A DNA stretch of 64,000 bases from Saprospira grandis (GCF_027594745.1 NZ_CP110854.1:4109501-4173500), one strand, 5' to 3'. Shown: positions 24,005 to 33,221, counted from the first letter of the stretch. A program made the numbers and translations. The notes: generated by a model not told the origin, from the sequence alone.

Positions 24005-25408
24005 TTAGCCCTCTAAAAGAGCCGCTTTGGTAGCATCTAGGATTTGGCGCACCTCCTCATCGGTAGGCGCTTGGGCATAGACCCGCAAAACGGGCTCGGT
24101 GCCAGAAGGGCGAATCATCACCCAAGCATCATCGCGTAGGTAAAACTTAAAGCCGTCAATATCCTCCACTTTTTGGATCTTGTAGGGACCAAATTGGCTA
24201 TAGCTGCCCGCCTTACAATTTTCTACAATCTGCCATTTTAGCTCATTATTGAGGTGGAGATCATCGCGGTTGAAGGCAAAGGGGCCAACTAGCTCATAGA
24301 TTTCGTCCATCAATTGGCTAAGCGTTTTGCCTGTTTTGGCCATAAACTCCAGGAGAATGAGGCCAATCCAGATGCCGTCTCTTTCGGGAATATGGCCCGT
24401 AGCGGCAATTCCACCCGATTCTTCTCCCCCAACGAGGACCTCCTCTTTGGTCATAATTTCGGCAATATATTTAAAGCCGATTTTGGTCACTTGGCAATCT
24501 AAGTTATAGAGTTCGCAAAGTTTTTTCACTTTATCTGTTACCGAGAAAGTCACGACCACCTTGCCCGAAAGCCCTTTATATTTGTGTAGGTAGTGAATGA
24601 GGAGCAACAAAATCTGATGCGAATCGACAAAGCGGCCCTCCTCATCATACATGCCGATGCGGTCCGCATCGCCATCATTGGCTAGGCCTGCGTTGAGTTC
24701 GGGCGTTTTGGCCAAAAGAGCAGAAAGCTCGCCTAGGTTACGGTGGATGGGCTCTGGAGCTTGGCCCATAAAGCTAGGGTTATAATCGCAATGCAATTCT
24801 GTTACCGCTGGAATCAGCTGGCGAACCACATTTTGTCCAGCGCCATACATGGCATCATAAGCCAAATTGACAAAAGAATTGTTGATGGCCTCGATATCAA
24901 AGGCCTTGCGGCAGTGCTCCACATACAACTTTTCGAGATCGATATATTCGATTTTGCCTTGAGCGACAAATTCTGCTTGAGTGGTGCTGGGCGTAGCAGG
25001 CACCTCATCGGCGATGCGGTCCTCTACCTCCATCACTTCGGCGGGAATGCTGGGCCCACCATAAGCCGACTTTAATTTATAGCCATTGTAGCTAGGGGGA
25101 TTATGGCTGGCCGTGATGACCACGCCCATAAATGCCTTTTGCAAAACCACCCCTAAAGAAACCATGGGCGTAGAAACAAAACCTTGGGCCAAATAGACCT
25201 TCAGGCCTTGGTCGGCAAAAATGCGGGCCGCCAAATCGGCGAACATGCTTCCTGCAAAACGGCAATCGTGTCCGAGCACTACAGCTTGGCCACCTTCGGC
25301 CTTAATATATTGAGCGGTAGCTAGGGCTACTCTTTTGAGGTTATCGTTGGTGTACGTATCTGCGATGATGGCGCGCCAGCCATCGGTACCAAATTTAATC
25401 TTCGTCAT
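24005..25408 (-). CDS. Phosphoglucomutase/phosphomannomutase family protein
   Basis: A 467-residue alpha-D-phosphohexomutase. It starts KFGTDGWRAII, has the phosphoserine loop TASHNPPSYNGYK (Ser about 100), the metal loop NDGDADRIGM (about 240), the sugar-binding GGEESGG (about 325-331) and the phosphate-binding RPSGTEPVLRVY near the end. It converts hexose 1-phosphates and 6-phosphates, feeding glycogen, polysaccharide or LPS precursors. Whether glucose, mannose or glucosamine phosphate is preferred cannot be told. The gene stands alone, with an R1 copy directly after its stop codon. Confidence 0.9.
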   Translation of the reverse strand: MTKIKFGTDGWRAIIADTYTNDNLKRVALATAQYIKAEGGQAVVLGHDCRFAGSMFADLAARIFADQGLKVYLAQGFVSTPMVSLGVVLQKAFMGVVITASHNPPSYNGYKLKSAYGGPSIPAEVMEVEDRIADEVPATPSTTQAEFVAQGKIEYIDLEKLYVEHCRKAFDIEAINNSFVNLAYDAMYGAGQNVVRQLIPAVTELHCDYNPSFMGQAPEPIHRNLGELSALLAKTPELNAGLANDGDADRIGMYDEEGRFVDSHQILLLLIHYLHKYKGLSGKVVVTFSVTDKVKKLCELYNLDCQVTKIGFKYIAEIMTKEEVLVGGEESGGIAATGHIPERDGIWIGLILLEFMAKTGKTLSQLMDEIYELVGPFAFNRDDLHLNNELKWQIVENCKAGSYSQFGPYKIQKVEDIDGFKFYLRDDAWVMIRPSGTEPVLRVYAQAPTDEEVRQILDATKAALLEG

Positions 25409-25667
25409 CTTGGCTTTTTGTAAATCAAAATTGCTGGACCTCTTGGTCCTTGAAGGCGAAAGATAAATTTTTTTCTGAACTCCTTAAAACCTAAAAGCCA
25501 TCAATTAAAAATGAGGGCCTGAAAAGCCTTTTGGGAGCTCCTCAAAAAAAAGTTCCTAAAAAGGTAAAAAATCACAGCGGGACAAAAAATAATTCTTTAG
25601 ATTCGGCAGCGCCTGTCACAGGCAAAGAACAATTCTATTTTTTTTACAGCTAAAACAACTCTAAAAA

Positions 25668-26180
25668 ATGAAAGTGACTACAGCATTCACGGCCCTAACG
25701 GCAGAAGTAAAACAACGATTAGACGAAGAGCTCAAGGGTGTATTGAGCGAAGCAGAGCATAAAGACTTTGTAAAATGGGTAAAACCCTATGAAGAATTTG
25801 GGTATCGTCAATTGGATGACATTTATCTTTTTGCGGAAGTAACCGTAGAGGGAGATGTAGAAGTAGAGGAGCTAGTTCCTAATTGTGTTGTAGACCAAGA
25901 AGACTGGTACAGCTATGATGACGAGCCCGATATGCAAATTGATCCCGTTTATATACCCTTAAAGGCCGTTAGTCCCCAAATGCCGCTCTCGCTAACTGCT
26001 AACAACAGCTTTATTGTAGTGCTAAAAGCGGAAGGTAATCTGTGGGATGCTTGCAAGGAGCTTCCTTCTTGGATTTGGAATGACAAATGCTTTGAGTTCA
26101 TGCTCAGTCTAAGTCTAAAAACCAAAAAGGGCAAACAGTATGATGGCAGCACCGCCAGCCAAACTATTCGTTGGTCTTAA
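25668..26180 (+). CDS. Hypothetical acidic protein
   Basis: A 170-residue soluble protein without signal peptide or membrane helix. It is acidic in the middle (VEGDVEVEELVPN, EDWYSYDDEPDM) and Trp-rich towards the end (NLWDACKELPSWIWNDKCFEF). I recognise no family. The gene is monocistronic, divergent from the phosphohexomutase gene, and ends in a strong terminator. Codon use looks like that of its neighbours. Confidence 0.65.
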   Translation: MKVTTAFTALTAEVKQRLDEELKGVLSEAEHKDFVKWVKPYEEFGYRQLDDIYLFAEVTVEGDVEVEELVPNCVVDQEDWYSYDDEPDMQIDPVYIPLKAVSPQMPLSLTANNSFIVVLKAEGNLWDACKELPSWIWNDKCFEFMLSLSLKTKKGKQYDGSTASQTIRWS

Positions 26181-26199
26181 TCTTTTGAGACAAGCATAA

Positions 26200-26235
26200 A
26201 AAGGGCGCAAAACCTAGGTTTTGCGCCCTTTCTTT
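26200..26235 (+). terminator. Rho-independent terminator
   Basis: AAGGGCGCAAAACC (26201-26214) pairs with GGTTTTGCGCCCTT (26217-26230), followed by TCTTTTT. The perfect stem could work in both directions. Confidence 0.9.
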
Positions 26236-26277
26236 TTGGGGCCGAAGCGGTCCGTTTAGAGAAAAACCAAAAGATGA

Positions 26278-26410
26278 GCGGCCCAGCGATGTGGAGGGGG
26301 GGCCGCAGGCCAGACCGAGTTTTTTGGAGCGCTAGCGAGAAAAACGAAGGGCCGAGCAGACTTGCGAGCCCCGCAACGTAGCGGCGGCCAGCTTGCTGGC
26401 CGCGGGCCCC
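26278..26410 (-). repeat. R1 GC-rich hairpin element, copy 9
   Basis: The variable stem is A/T-based (GTTTTT/AAAAAC region) with a GCTAGCGC loop. Its minus-strand start lies 17 bases beyond the stop of the T9SS protein gene. A truncated second GGGGCC lies at 26238. Confidence 0.85.
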
Positions 26411-26427
26411 AAATCCTTAAAAAGAGA

Positions 26428-27540
26428 CTAGCCCTTAATGAGCATCTGTTGATACAACTGGCCTTTTTCATCTTGGAGGCGGAGCAAATAAGGGCCGGCG
26501 GGCAAATTGGCCAGCGAAATAGCCGTTCCGTTCTGCCATTGGCCAGTTTGTAGGAGTTGGCCCTGCAAATTATAGAGTTGGTAGGGCGCCTGCAAAAGCT
26601 CGAGCTCTAGATAAACGTCATTTTTGGCGGGCTGAGGATAGAGGCGAAACTCCTGCACGCTCAAGCTTTGCACCGCTGTTCCGACCTGTCTTTGGCCTTT
26701 AAATTCGACAGCTTCTACGGCTTGATTATCCTTATTGGTGGTGAGTCTGGCCAGGGGCATGCCCTCCTCTTCGGCAATAAAGCTAAACTGCTCCGTGGTA
26801 TCAGTGAGCGGGAAAGGCAATTGGCCTGCAATCGTGCTACTGATATCCTGCCAACCTGCGCCAAAAGGCGTCACAAAATAGGCTTCAATCTGCACATCCG
26901 AGTAATTGACCGTATGCTGGCGCAAAACGGTATAGCTGCTATCGGGCAATTGGCAAGTGCCAAAAGCGTCCACCTCCGACTCATAGTCACCTTCTAGGTT
27001 AATGCGGATCGAATCGGGATCGATGGGTAAATTCATAGAATCGATAAAGGGGCGCAGGCCGGGCACGCTATCAATATGTTCTGAAATGAGCATTTGGTAG
27101 CTATCGGTATAGCTGTCTCCATAATTGAGGGGGGCACGTTGAATCTCTAGGGGGTCATTAAACAGGCCTGAAAAGGCGATTGTACCAAAGCCCAGCGCGC
27201 CGGCTACATACTCCATTTTTGTGCTACTGATATCAATAAACACCTGAGCTTGGCCAAAAAAGGGCTGTTGAATATCGGCGGTGGGAAAATCGGGGCGGTT
27301 GGCGGCTTCTACACTATCGCGGCTAAAGGTTTCGGTCCGCAAAGAGGTAAAATTCCAAGTTTGGGCCTGATTAGAAGCGGGGGTAATGGCTAGCGCTAGG
27401 GAGTCGAAACTACTGAGGCTAGTTGAGCGTTCAAAGACATCGCCAGCTGCGGGAAAAATCGAGTTAGAGAGAGTGGGCTGGGCAAAAAGAGCCAAGCTAG
27501 GCAGGGCCAAAAAGGCCCAGAGAAGTAGTGATTTTCTCAT
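26428..27540 (-). CDS. Secreted protein with type IX secretion C-terminal sorting domain
   Basis: The 370-residue protein has an N-terminal Sec signal (MRKSLLLWAFLALPSLALFAQ) and a C-terminal T9SS type A sorting domain of about 75 residues: FRLYPQPAKNDVYLELE, YNLQGQLLQTG, ISLANLPAGPYLLRLQ, ending QQMLIKG. The part between (about 22-290) is a beta-rich extracellular domain with no motif I recognise. It is exported across the outer membrane by the gliding/T9SS machinery and may be anchored to surface polysaccharide. It supports the Bacteroidota assignment. Confidence 0.88.
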   Translation of the reverse strand: MRKSLLLWAFLALPSLALFAQPTLSNSIFPAAGDVFERSTSLSSFDSLALAITPASNQAQTWNFTSLRTETFSRDSVEAANRPDFPTADIQQPFFGQAQVFIDISSTKMEYVAGALGFGTIAFSGLFNDPLEIQRAPLNYGDSYTDSYQMLISEHIDSVPGLRPFIDSMNLPIDPDSIRINLEGDYESEVDAFGTCQLPDSSYTVLRQHTVNYSDVQIEAYFVTPFGAGWQDISSTIAGQLPFPLTDTTEQFSFIAEEEGMPLARLTTNKDNQAVEAVEFKGQRQVGTAVQSLSVQEFRLYPQPAKNDVYLELELLQAPYQLYNLQGQLLQTGQWQNGTAISLANLPAGPYLLRLQDEKGQLYQQMLIKG

Positions 27541-27674
27541 CCTTTTCTAAATTTTAGTTTACGTTATAGAATCTACTAAGATAAGATTATCTCATTGAAA
27601 AATCTCTTTTTGTTTTTTGGCGGCAAAAATTGCATATTAGGGCGCATTTTTCCACCATTCAATCTATCTGCATA

Positions 27675-28730
27675 ATGAAATCTGTTTCTGCTGCCGAATT
27701 GGCCCATTTGCTCGACGCTAAAATTGAAGGCGACCCCAATGTTCGGGTCCATAAGCCCGCCAAAATTGAGGAGGGCGAGCCTGGTGCTATTAGCTTTTTG
27801 GGCAACCCAAAATACGAATCTTACCTTTATAACTGCGCCTCCTCTATTGTTTTGGTGGGGCTTGACTTTGAGCCGCAGGCGCCAGTTTCGGCCACCTTAC
27901 TGCGTGTAAAAGACGTTTATGCCAGCCTTAGCTTTTTGCTCCAGCATTTTCAGGCGGCCCAGGCGGAGGCTCCTGCGGCCCAGCAGATTTCGCCTCAGGC
28001 CGTCATTGATCCTTCGGCCAAGGTTGCAGAGGGGGCAGAAGTGGGCGCTTTGGCCTATGTTGGCCCCAATGCGGTCATTGAGGCGGGCGCAAAAATTTAT
28101 CCGCAAGCCTATATTGGCGCAGATGTAAAAATTGGCGCAGGCAGTATCATTGAGCCTGGCGTTCGCATTTTGAAGGGCTGTCAAATTGGTCAAAACTGTA
28201 TCATTCATGCCAACTCCGTGATTGGTTCCGATGGCTTTGGCTTTGCGCCTCAGTCCGATGGCAGCTATGAGAAGATTCCACAACTGGGGATTGTCATTCT
28301 AGAAGATCAGGTAGAAGTGGGGGCCAATACGGTTATTGACCGTGCCACCATGGGCCAAACCCTAATTAAGCAGGGCGTAAAGCTCGACAACCTCATCCAA
28401 ATTGCTCATAATGTAGAGATTGGGCAGCATACTGCCGTAGCTGCTCAGGCGGGCATTGCGGGCAGCACCAAGGTGGGCGAAAACTGCCTTATTGGTGGAC
28501 AGGTGGGGCTAGTTGGCCACATCCAATTGGCCAAGGGCACAAAAATTCAGGCCCAAAGTGGGATCAACAAGAGCGTAAAAAAAGAGAACCAGGCGCTCTT
28601 TGGCTCCCCGGCTCTCCCTTATAATGATTTCTTGCGCTCTCAGGCGGTCTTCAAGCAGTTGCCCCGCCTCCAAAAAGAGGTCAATGCACTTAGAAAAGCC
28701 CTAAAGGCCCTGCAAGAAAAAGAAGACTAA
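27675..28730 (+). CDS. lpxD: UDP-3-O-acylglucosamine N-acyltransferase
   Basis: The 351-residue protein has the LpxD layout: an N-terminal uridine-binding domain (about 1-100), a left-handed beta helix of hexapeptide repeats (about 105-310, for example IGAGSIIEPGVRI and IGQNCIIHANSVI) with the catalytic-His region IQIAHNVEIG, and a C-terminal helix. It adds the second acyl chain to UDP-3-O-acylglucosamine in lipid A synthesis, so the organism has an LPS-type outer membrane. I take the ATG at 27675 (MKSVSAAELAHLL). Its stop overlaps the convergent TPM gene by four bases. No lpxA or lpxC is adjacent. Confidence 0.93.
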   Translation: MKSVSAAELAHLLDAKIEGDPNVRVHKPAKIEEGEPGAISFLGNPKYESYLYNCASSIVLVGLDFEPQAPVSATLLRVKDVYASLSFLLQHFQAAQAEAPAAQQISPQAVIDPSAKVAEGAEVGALAYVGPNAVIEAGAKIYPQAYIGADVKIGAGSIIEPGVRILKGCQIGQNCIIHANSVIGSDGFGFAPQSDGSYEKIPQLGIVILEDQVEVGANTVIDRATMGQTLIKQGVKLDNLIQIAHNVEIGQHTAVAAQAGIAGSTKVGENCLIGGQVGLVGHIQLAKGTKIQAQSGINKSVKKENQALFGSPALPYNDFLRSQAVFKQLPRLQKEVNALRKALKALQEKED

Positions 28731-29188
28731 GCCTTAGAAATTTCATCAGGCAATTCGTTCTGATCGTCATCTCCAGCATGTGGAAAATGGGCCTTGAGTT
28801 GCTCGCCAGTTTGTAAAATGGCAGCCTTGAGGCCTTCTAAAAATTGCTTTTTCTGAAAAGCCGTATGCAAATTATCCCGAATTTCATCCCAGAAATTAGC
28901 GGGGACCACCGCATTGATGCCCTGATCGGCCACAATGGCAAATTTGTGCTGCTCATAGGCCAGATAAAACAAGACCCCATTTTGCTGCTTGGTTTTTTGC
29001 ATTTCTAGTTCCTTAAAACAGACTAGAGCACGGGCAAAAGCATCTTCTCCCTTAAATTTGGGCTCTACATGTACTCGAATTTCCCCAGAGCTTTTAGCTT
29101 CTGCCTCTCGGATGGCCGCAATCAATTGGTCTTCCTCTTCTGGCTTAAAAAAATGCTTGGGTTGCTTACTTAAGAATGGTATTTTCAT
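28727..29188 (-). CDS. TPM-domain protein
   Basis: A 153-residue protein whose residues about 17-130 match the TPM (TLP18.3/Psb32/MOLO-1) fold: AAIREAEAKSSGEIRVHVEP, VLFYLAYEQHKFAIVADQGI and FWDEIRDNLHTAF. No signal peptide or membrane helix is present, so it would be cytoplasmic, unlike many secreted TPM proteins. Bacterial functions are unclear; some have phosphatase-like activity. It overlaps the 3' end of lpxD tail to tail by four bases. Confidence 0.8.
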   Translation of the reverse strand: MKIPFLSKQPKHFFKPEEEDQLIAAIREAEAKSSGEIRVHVEPKFKGEDAFARALVCFKELEMQKTKQQNGVLFYLAYEQHKFAIVADQGINAVVPANFWDEIRDNLHTAFQKKQFLEGLKAAILQTGEQLKAHFPHAGDDDQNELPDEISKA

Positions 29189-29210
29189 AGGATTATTTTT
29201 TTGTTTTTTT

Positions 29211-29349
29211 GGGGCCTCCGCCTCCCTTCGGTCGTCGAACTGCGGTCTAAAGACCTTGTTGTCGTTTCGCAGCTCGCAAGCCTGCTCGGCCCTTCGCCGC
29301 CTTCAGCGGCTCGGTCTGGCCTGCGGCCACTGCTCCACATCGCTAGGCC
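29211..29349 (+). repeat. R1 GC-rich hairpin element, copy 10
   Basis: The variable stem is CCGC-CTTCA-GCGG. The first part carries an extra hairpin, GGTCTAAAGACC. It lies between the TPM gene start and the glpD stop. Confidence 0.8.
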
Positions 29350-29372
29350 AATAGGACCAAAAACTTTTATAG

Positions 29373-31037
29373 TTAGGCAAAATCTACGGCTTGCATATAA
29401 GCTTGTTGTAGCTCTTGCATTTGCAATTGCAACTCTGAGGGGCCCCAATTAAAGTATTTGAGCATGCGCTGCATCACTTTGGGGTATTCGGCAATAATAG
29501 CGGCCCGTTCGAAATAGAGCTTGCCTGTTCTGCGGATAAAGAAATCGGCCAAACTGCCTACACTTTCGTATTCTAGGGCATATTGCAACTCGGCAAAGAG
29601 CAGGCGATCGGCTGGATTTTGGACCTCGGCATAAAGGGCAAAGGCATTTTCTAGGATAAGGTCCAGATTGGCCCCATAGCGTCTAGCCAAGCGACCAATT
29701 TGCTCTGGGCTGGCCGAAATCTGCTTGGCCTCTCCCACCCTCAACTGAATAAAGCGGTCAAACTCTTCTTCGCTGGCAAAATCGCCTCCGCTCAAGACCA
29801 AGTTTTCGGTTTGGCAGCTGGCTTCGATTCCTAGGCGCTTCACAATTTGGTCCACCACTCTTTCGGCCATTTTGCGGTAGCCCGTTAGTTTTCCACCGGC
29901 AATAGAAATAAGGCCAGAAGAGGCATAAAAAATCTCATCTTTTCTAGACAGCTCCGAGGCCGACTTACCATCTTCATGAATCAGGGGCCGCAAACCCGCC
30001 CAAGAAGAGTCGATATCATCTTCCGTTAGGGGATGTTCGGGAAACATTTCCTTACAGGCGGCCAAAATATAATCCACATCGGCTTGTTCGCTGCGGGGGC
30101 TATCAATGGCTCCTTTATAATCGGTATCGGTGGTACCGATATAAGTACAGTTCTCTCTAGGAATGGCAAAAATCATTCGGCCATCTTGGCGCACATCAAA
30201 ATAGACGGCCTGTTGGATGGGCAGGCGCTGCCGATCGACCACCAGATGCACCCCTTTTGATAAATGTAGGCGTTTGCCTTCTACCCCATCGGCATCTTTG
30301 GCGCGGAGTTCATCCACCCAAGGGCCTGTAGCATTCACTACATGTTTGGCCTTGAGTTCATACTCTTCCTCCAAGATATAATCGCGAATAGCTGCTCCTG
30401 TGACTTGTCCATTTTCATCATAGCTAAAGTTGAGCATTTCGCTATGATTGAGGGCCAAAGCGCCCTGTTCTACGGCCGTTTTGATTAGCTCAATGGTCAG
30501 GCGGGCATCATCTGTACGATATTCGTAATACATGGCTCCAGCCTTAACAATATCTTGGGGCAAAAGGGGTTCTGCTGCTAGGGTTTCCTCTTTGCTCAGC
30601 ATTTGGCGGGCCTCTGTTTTATTCACTTTGGCCAGGCGGTCATACACCCAAAGCGCCAAAGAGCTCGACCATTTTCCCAGAGAGCCCTCTTCTATAATAG
30701 GAAGGAGCATTTTTTCGGGCCGAACAATATGACGGGCATTATGATGTACAATGGCCCGTTCTAGGCCCACTTCACGGACCAAGCCCAACTCCAATTGCTT
30801 AAGATAGCGCAAACCACCATGAATAAGTTTTGTCGAGCGACTGCTGGTTCCCCAAGCAAAATCGTTTTTTTCGACCAATACCACCGAGAGTCCTCGGCTA
30901 GCGGCATCTAGGGCAATACCCGCCCCAGTGGCCCCACCACCAACCACTAAAAGGTCGTAGGTTTTATCATGAGTAGTTAATAAATAACGGGCGCGTTCTT
31001 TTACAGAAAATTTATGAGTAGACGTTTTTGGCTGCAT
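29373..31037 (-). CDS. glpD: FAD-dependent glycerol-3-phosphate dehydrogenase
   Basis: A 554-residue flavoprotein. The N-terminal dinucleotide-binding motif is VVGGGATGAGIALDAASRGL (about 31-50), followed by the family signature SSRSTKLIHGGLRYLKQLE (about 66-84). The C-terminal DAO_C-like domain (about 390-520) ends the protein. GlpD oxidises glycerol 3-phosphate to dihydroxyacetone phosphate and passes electrons to quinone at the inner membrane. No glpK or glpF is next to it. It is divergent from the STAS-domain gene across a 302-base gap. Confidence 0.93.
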   Translation of the reverse strand: MQPKTSTHKFSVKERARYLLTTHDKTYDLLVVGGGATGAGIALDAASRGLSVVLVEKNDFAWGTSSRSTKLIHGGLRYLKQLELGLVREVGLERAIVHHNARHIVRPEKMLLPIIEEGSLGKWSSSLALWVYDRLAKVNKTEARQMLSKEETLAAEPLLPQDIVKAGAMYYEYRTDDARLTIELIKTAVEQGALALNHSEMLNFSYDENGQVTGAAIRDYILEEEYELKAKHVVNATGPWVDELRAKDADGVEGKRLHLSKGVHLVVDRQRLPIQQAVYFDVRQDGRMIFAIPRENCTYIGTTDTDYKGAIDSPRSEQADVDYILAACKEMFPEHPLTEDDIDSSWAGLRPLIHEDGKSASELSRKDEIFYASSGLISIAGGKLTGYRKMAERVVDQIVKRLGIEASCQTENLVLSGGDFASEEEFDRFIQLRVGEAKQISASPEQIGRLARRYGANLDLILENAFALYAEVQNPADRLLFAELQYALEYESVGSLADFFIRRTGKLYFERAAIIAEYPKVMQRMLKYFNWGPSELQLQMQELQQAYMQAVDFA

Positions 31038-31339
31038 AACTAATTTTGGTAAAACAAAGAATTCATCTTCCTCAGTAAGTTAAGGAACTAGTAGAAAAAG
31101 CCGAATAAGTAGCGCTTTTTTTTTAGCGGACTTCTCTCTAGCCGATTCAGGCTTATGCAAAAAAGCTAACAGACCGCAGATGCAGTAAAAAAAATAATAA
31201 GTAATAAATTGTGACATAAAAACTAAAAAACAGCATTTAGTTAAACTTAATTAAGGCAAAATTAAATTCTAAATTGCTGCAAAATCCTCTTTTTAATGCT
31301 TAGATTATAAGGCATTTTTGAAATACAATAGTCAATAGC
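31038..31339. promoter_or_regulatory. Divergent glpD/STAS intergenic region
   Basis: An AT-rich gap between two divergent genes, so it should hold both promoters. I see no repeat-family member and no clear palindromic operator. Several A/T tracts and short imperfect repeats (TTTAGTTAAACTTAATTAAG at 31234) are the only visible structure. Confidence 0.35.
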
Positions 31340-32212
31340 ATGGAAAAACGAAAGACCTACTCTGCCGCCTTATACAGGCAGCTATTTTTTTATAGCGAGG
31401 AAGAAAGCCAGCTGATCAATTCGGCCAGTAAAAATATTGATCAGGAAGGGGTGGATTGGACCTTTAGGGAAATCATTGCTTGGATGGAAGAAGGCCCCTA
31501 CAGCAATTCTTTTACCCAACAGATGGTAGAAATGACTCGGAGCGGAAAATCTGAGATTTGGAAAGATATGGCTTCAGGTTCTTTTAATGATGATTATGTA
31601 GAACGCCAAACAGAGGCCCGCTGGTTGTTTTTGCGTTCTGGCGTTAGTCTAGAAGCTTTTACGGCCATGATTGCTAAATTTCATGAGCTCATTTTTCAGG
31701 TTTTCATGAAATACAATACGCCCACTCCCGAATTGGTCCGGGCCCTAAAGGGCTTTGCCCAGATAGACCTCAGCATTGTCTCCGAAGTTTATCGACAAAA
31801 AGCAATTAACGATTTAGAGGAGCAAAATGAGGCCCTCAAGCAGTTATCGACTCCTATTGCTCAAATTTGGCAGGGGATTTTACTCTTGCCTTTGGTGGGC
31901 TTTATTGATTCTAAACGGGCCAAAGATGTTATGGAGGCCATGCTTGAAGAAATTGCCAAGAGTCAGGCTAAATTTTTCATTTTAGACATCAGTGGGGTGG
32001 CTATTGTGGATACTGCCGTCGCCAATCACCTCATTAAGATGACCAAGGCTGCTCGCTTGATGGGCAGTGAATGCATGATTTCTGGCGTTTCTGGTCCCAT
32101 CGCCCAAACCATTGTCGAGCTGGGCATTGCCATTGATGAAATTCGGACCACGGGCAGCATGCGAGATGCCCTCCGCTTGGCTATCCAAGAAGGCGGCACA
32201 GCCATCGTTTAA
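31340..32212 (+). CDS. RsbR-like STAS-domain protein
   Basis: The 290-residue protein has an N-terminal helical, globin-like sensory domain (about 1-155) and a C-terminal STAS domain (about 172-285). The conserved FILDISGVAIVDTAVANHLI places a phosphorylatable threonine at position 225, as in RsbR/RsbS stressosome proteins. Such proteins form stressosome-like assemblies and are switched by an RsbT-type kinase. No rsbS, rsbT or sigma-factor gene is adjacent, so the partners lie elsewhere or this copy acts alone. It has its own terminator. Confidence 0.82.
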   Translation: MEKRKTYSAALYRQLFFYSEEESQLINSASKNIDQEGVDWTFREIIAWMEEGPYSNSFTQQMVEMTRSGKSEIWKDMASGSFNDDYVERQTEARWLFLRSGVSLEAFTAMIAKFHELIFQVFMKYNTPTPELVRALKGFAQIDLSIVSEVYRQKAINDLEEQNEALKQLSTPIAQIWQGILLLPLVGFIDSKRAKDVMEAMLEEIAKSQAKFFILDISGVAIVDTAVANHLIKMTKAARLMGSECMISGVSGPIAQTIVELGIAIDEIRTTGSMRDALRLAIQEGGTAIV

Positions 32213-32239
32213 GTTGATCCCTTTGCTATTCCCCTATTG

Positions 32240-32279
32240 ATAACTCCTCATCTTTTTTTGGATGAGGGGTTATTTTTTT
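32240..32279 (+). terminator. Terminator of the STAS gene
   Basis: TAACTCCTCATC (32240-32251) pairs, with one mismatch, with GATGAGGGGTTA (32261-32272), followed by seven T and then the GGGGCC of an R1 copy. Confidence 0.8.
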
Positions 32280-32410
32280 GGGGCCTGCCGCCTGCGGCGG
32301 CCGGGCCCTTTCAGGGCTCGCAGGTCTGCTCGGCCCTGCGGGCTTCGCCCTTGGTCTGCCGCTAGGCGGCCCCCTTTCAGGCCCCTAGGCCTGCGGCGGC
32401 TTCGCCGCCT
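32280..32410 (+). repeat. R1 GC-rich hairpin element, copy 11
   Basis: The variable stem is GGGC-TTC-GCCC. It directly follows a terminator T-run, as copy 5 does. Confidence 0.85.
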
Positions 32411-32660
32411 GCTAGCTGTGGCTGCAGGTTGAAACCAGCAGCCAATTTAGGTACAACAGAGCTCGCTCCTCAGCAATAATTGGCCTGCAGCTTAAAAGCC
32501 GCAGGACCTGAAAACCAAATATTCCCTTTCCATAAACAAAGCAGGGGCTTTTAAGCTCCTGCGGCGAGCAAAATGATGGCCCAACAAAAATGGCTGCGGC
32601 CTTTAGGCTGCAGGTAACGGCAGAGCCGCCATAACCGAAGGTTAAAACCTTCGGCCCATA
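32411..32660. repeat. Cluster of GGCTTNAGCC-core palindromes
   Basis: A string of short palindromes: CTGCAGCTTAAAAGCCGCAG near 32490, GCAGGGGCTTTTAAGCTCCTGC-type near 32540, GCGGCCTTTAGGCTGC near 32597, and a GGTTAAAACC core near 32639. They share the core of R2/R3 while the arms differ. No gene is seen. Confidence 0.6.
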
Positions 32661-32668
32661 TCATTTAT

Positions 32669-32734
32669 AGCAAACAAGGGCTTTAGCCCGCCAGTTTGCA
32701 TAGCCCCACAAGCATAGGCTTCAGCCCATGGGCC
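32669..32734 (+). repeat. R3 REP-like element, copy 3
   Basis: AGCAAACAAGGGCTTTAGCC, then CCAGTTTGCATAGCCCC and GGCTTCAGCCCATGGGCC. Confidence 0.8.
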
Positions 32735-32782
32735 CAAAACTGCCCAGCCACAAAAATCCCTTTCGCTCCCTCAAAACTACTA

Positions 32783-32802
32783 AGAAAAAGTTGAGGGACT
32801 AA
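32783..32802 (+). repeat. R5 20-mer, copy 7
   Basis: Exact copy. The bases after it (GAAGAACATTAGAGACTA) are shared with copy 8, so the repeat is longer in these two places. Confidence 0.85.
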
Positions 32803-32863
32803 TGAAGAACATTAGAGACTAGAGAAAGAGTGCGTTAAACATTTTTTGTCCATCCTTTTTGCT

Positions 32864-33025
32864 GCCTAGGGACAAGCCCCAAGCTAGCTATTACGGACAG
32901 CCCTCTAAAGAGGGCCTTTGGATATGGTCCTTCTTTACAATAACAATTGAGCAAAGACGTAGATCATAATTTGAGGCCCTTTAGGGCTGACTCCATTGGA
33001 TTAGCCTAGGGGCTTGTCCCTAGGC
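32864..33025. mobile_element. MITE-like segment with perfect 17-bp inverted ends
   Basis: GCCTAGGGACAAGCCCC (32864-32880) and GGGGCTTGTCCCTAGGC (33009-33025) are exact inverted repeats around 128 bases that contain two further hairpins (GCCCTCTAAAGAGGGC and GCCCTTTAGGGC). No coding frame is present. The right end also recurs, shortened, near 17920 (TGTCCCTAGGCGATGA). Confidence 0.5.
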
Positions 33026-33097
33026 GATGATTGGCAGGCGGCAAAGCCGCCATGACCGAAGGTTAAAACCATCGGCCCATAATGAGTTCTAATATAC

Positions 33098-33162
33098 AGC
33101 AAACAAGGGCTTTAGCCCGCCAGTTTGCATAGCCCCACAAGCATAGGCTTCAGCCCATGGCC
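33098..33162 (+). repeat. R3 REP-like element, copy 4
   Basis: Same module as 32669, with the variant GCATAGGCTTCAGCCCATGG. Confidence 0.8.
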
Positions 33163-33221
33163 CAAAACCGCCCGGCCGCTAAAAGCCGCTTTCTTTATCT
33201 CTCCTTTTTCCAAAACTCCCA

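Noticed and set aside
27897..28283. Minus-strand 128-codon frame inside lpxD
   Set aside because: It is an antisense shadow of the hexapeptide-repeat region of lpxD.
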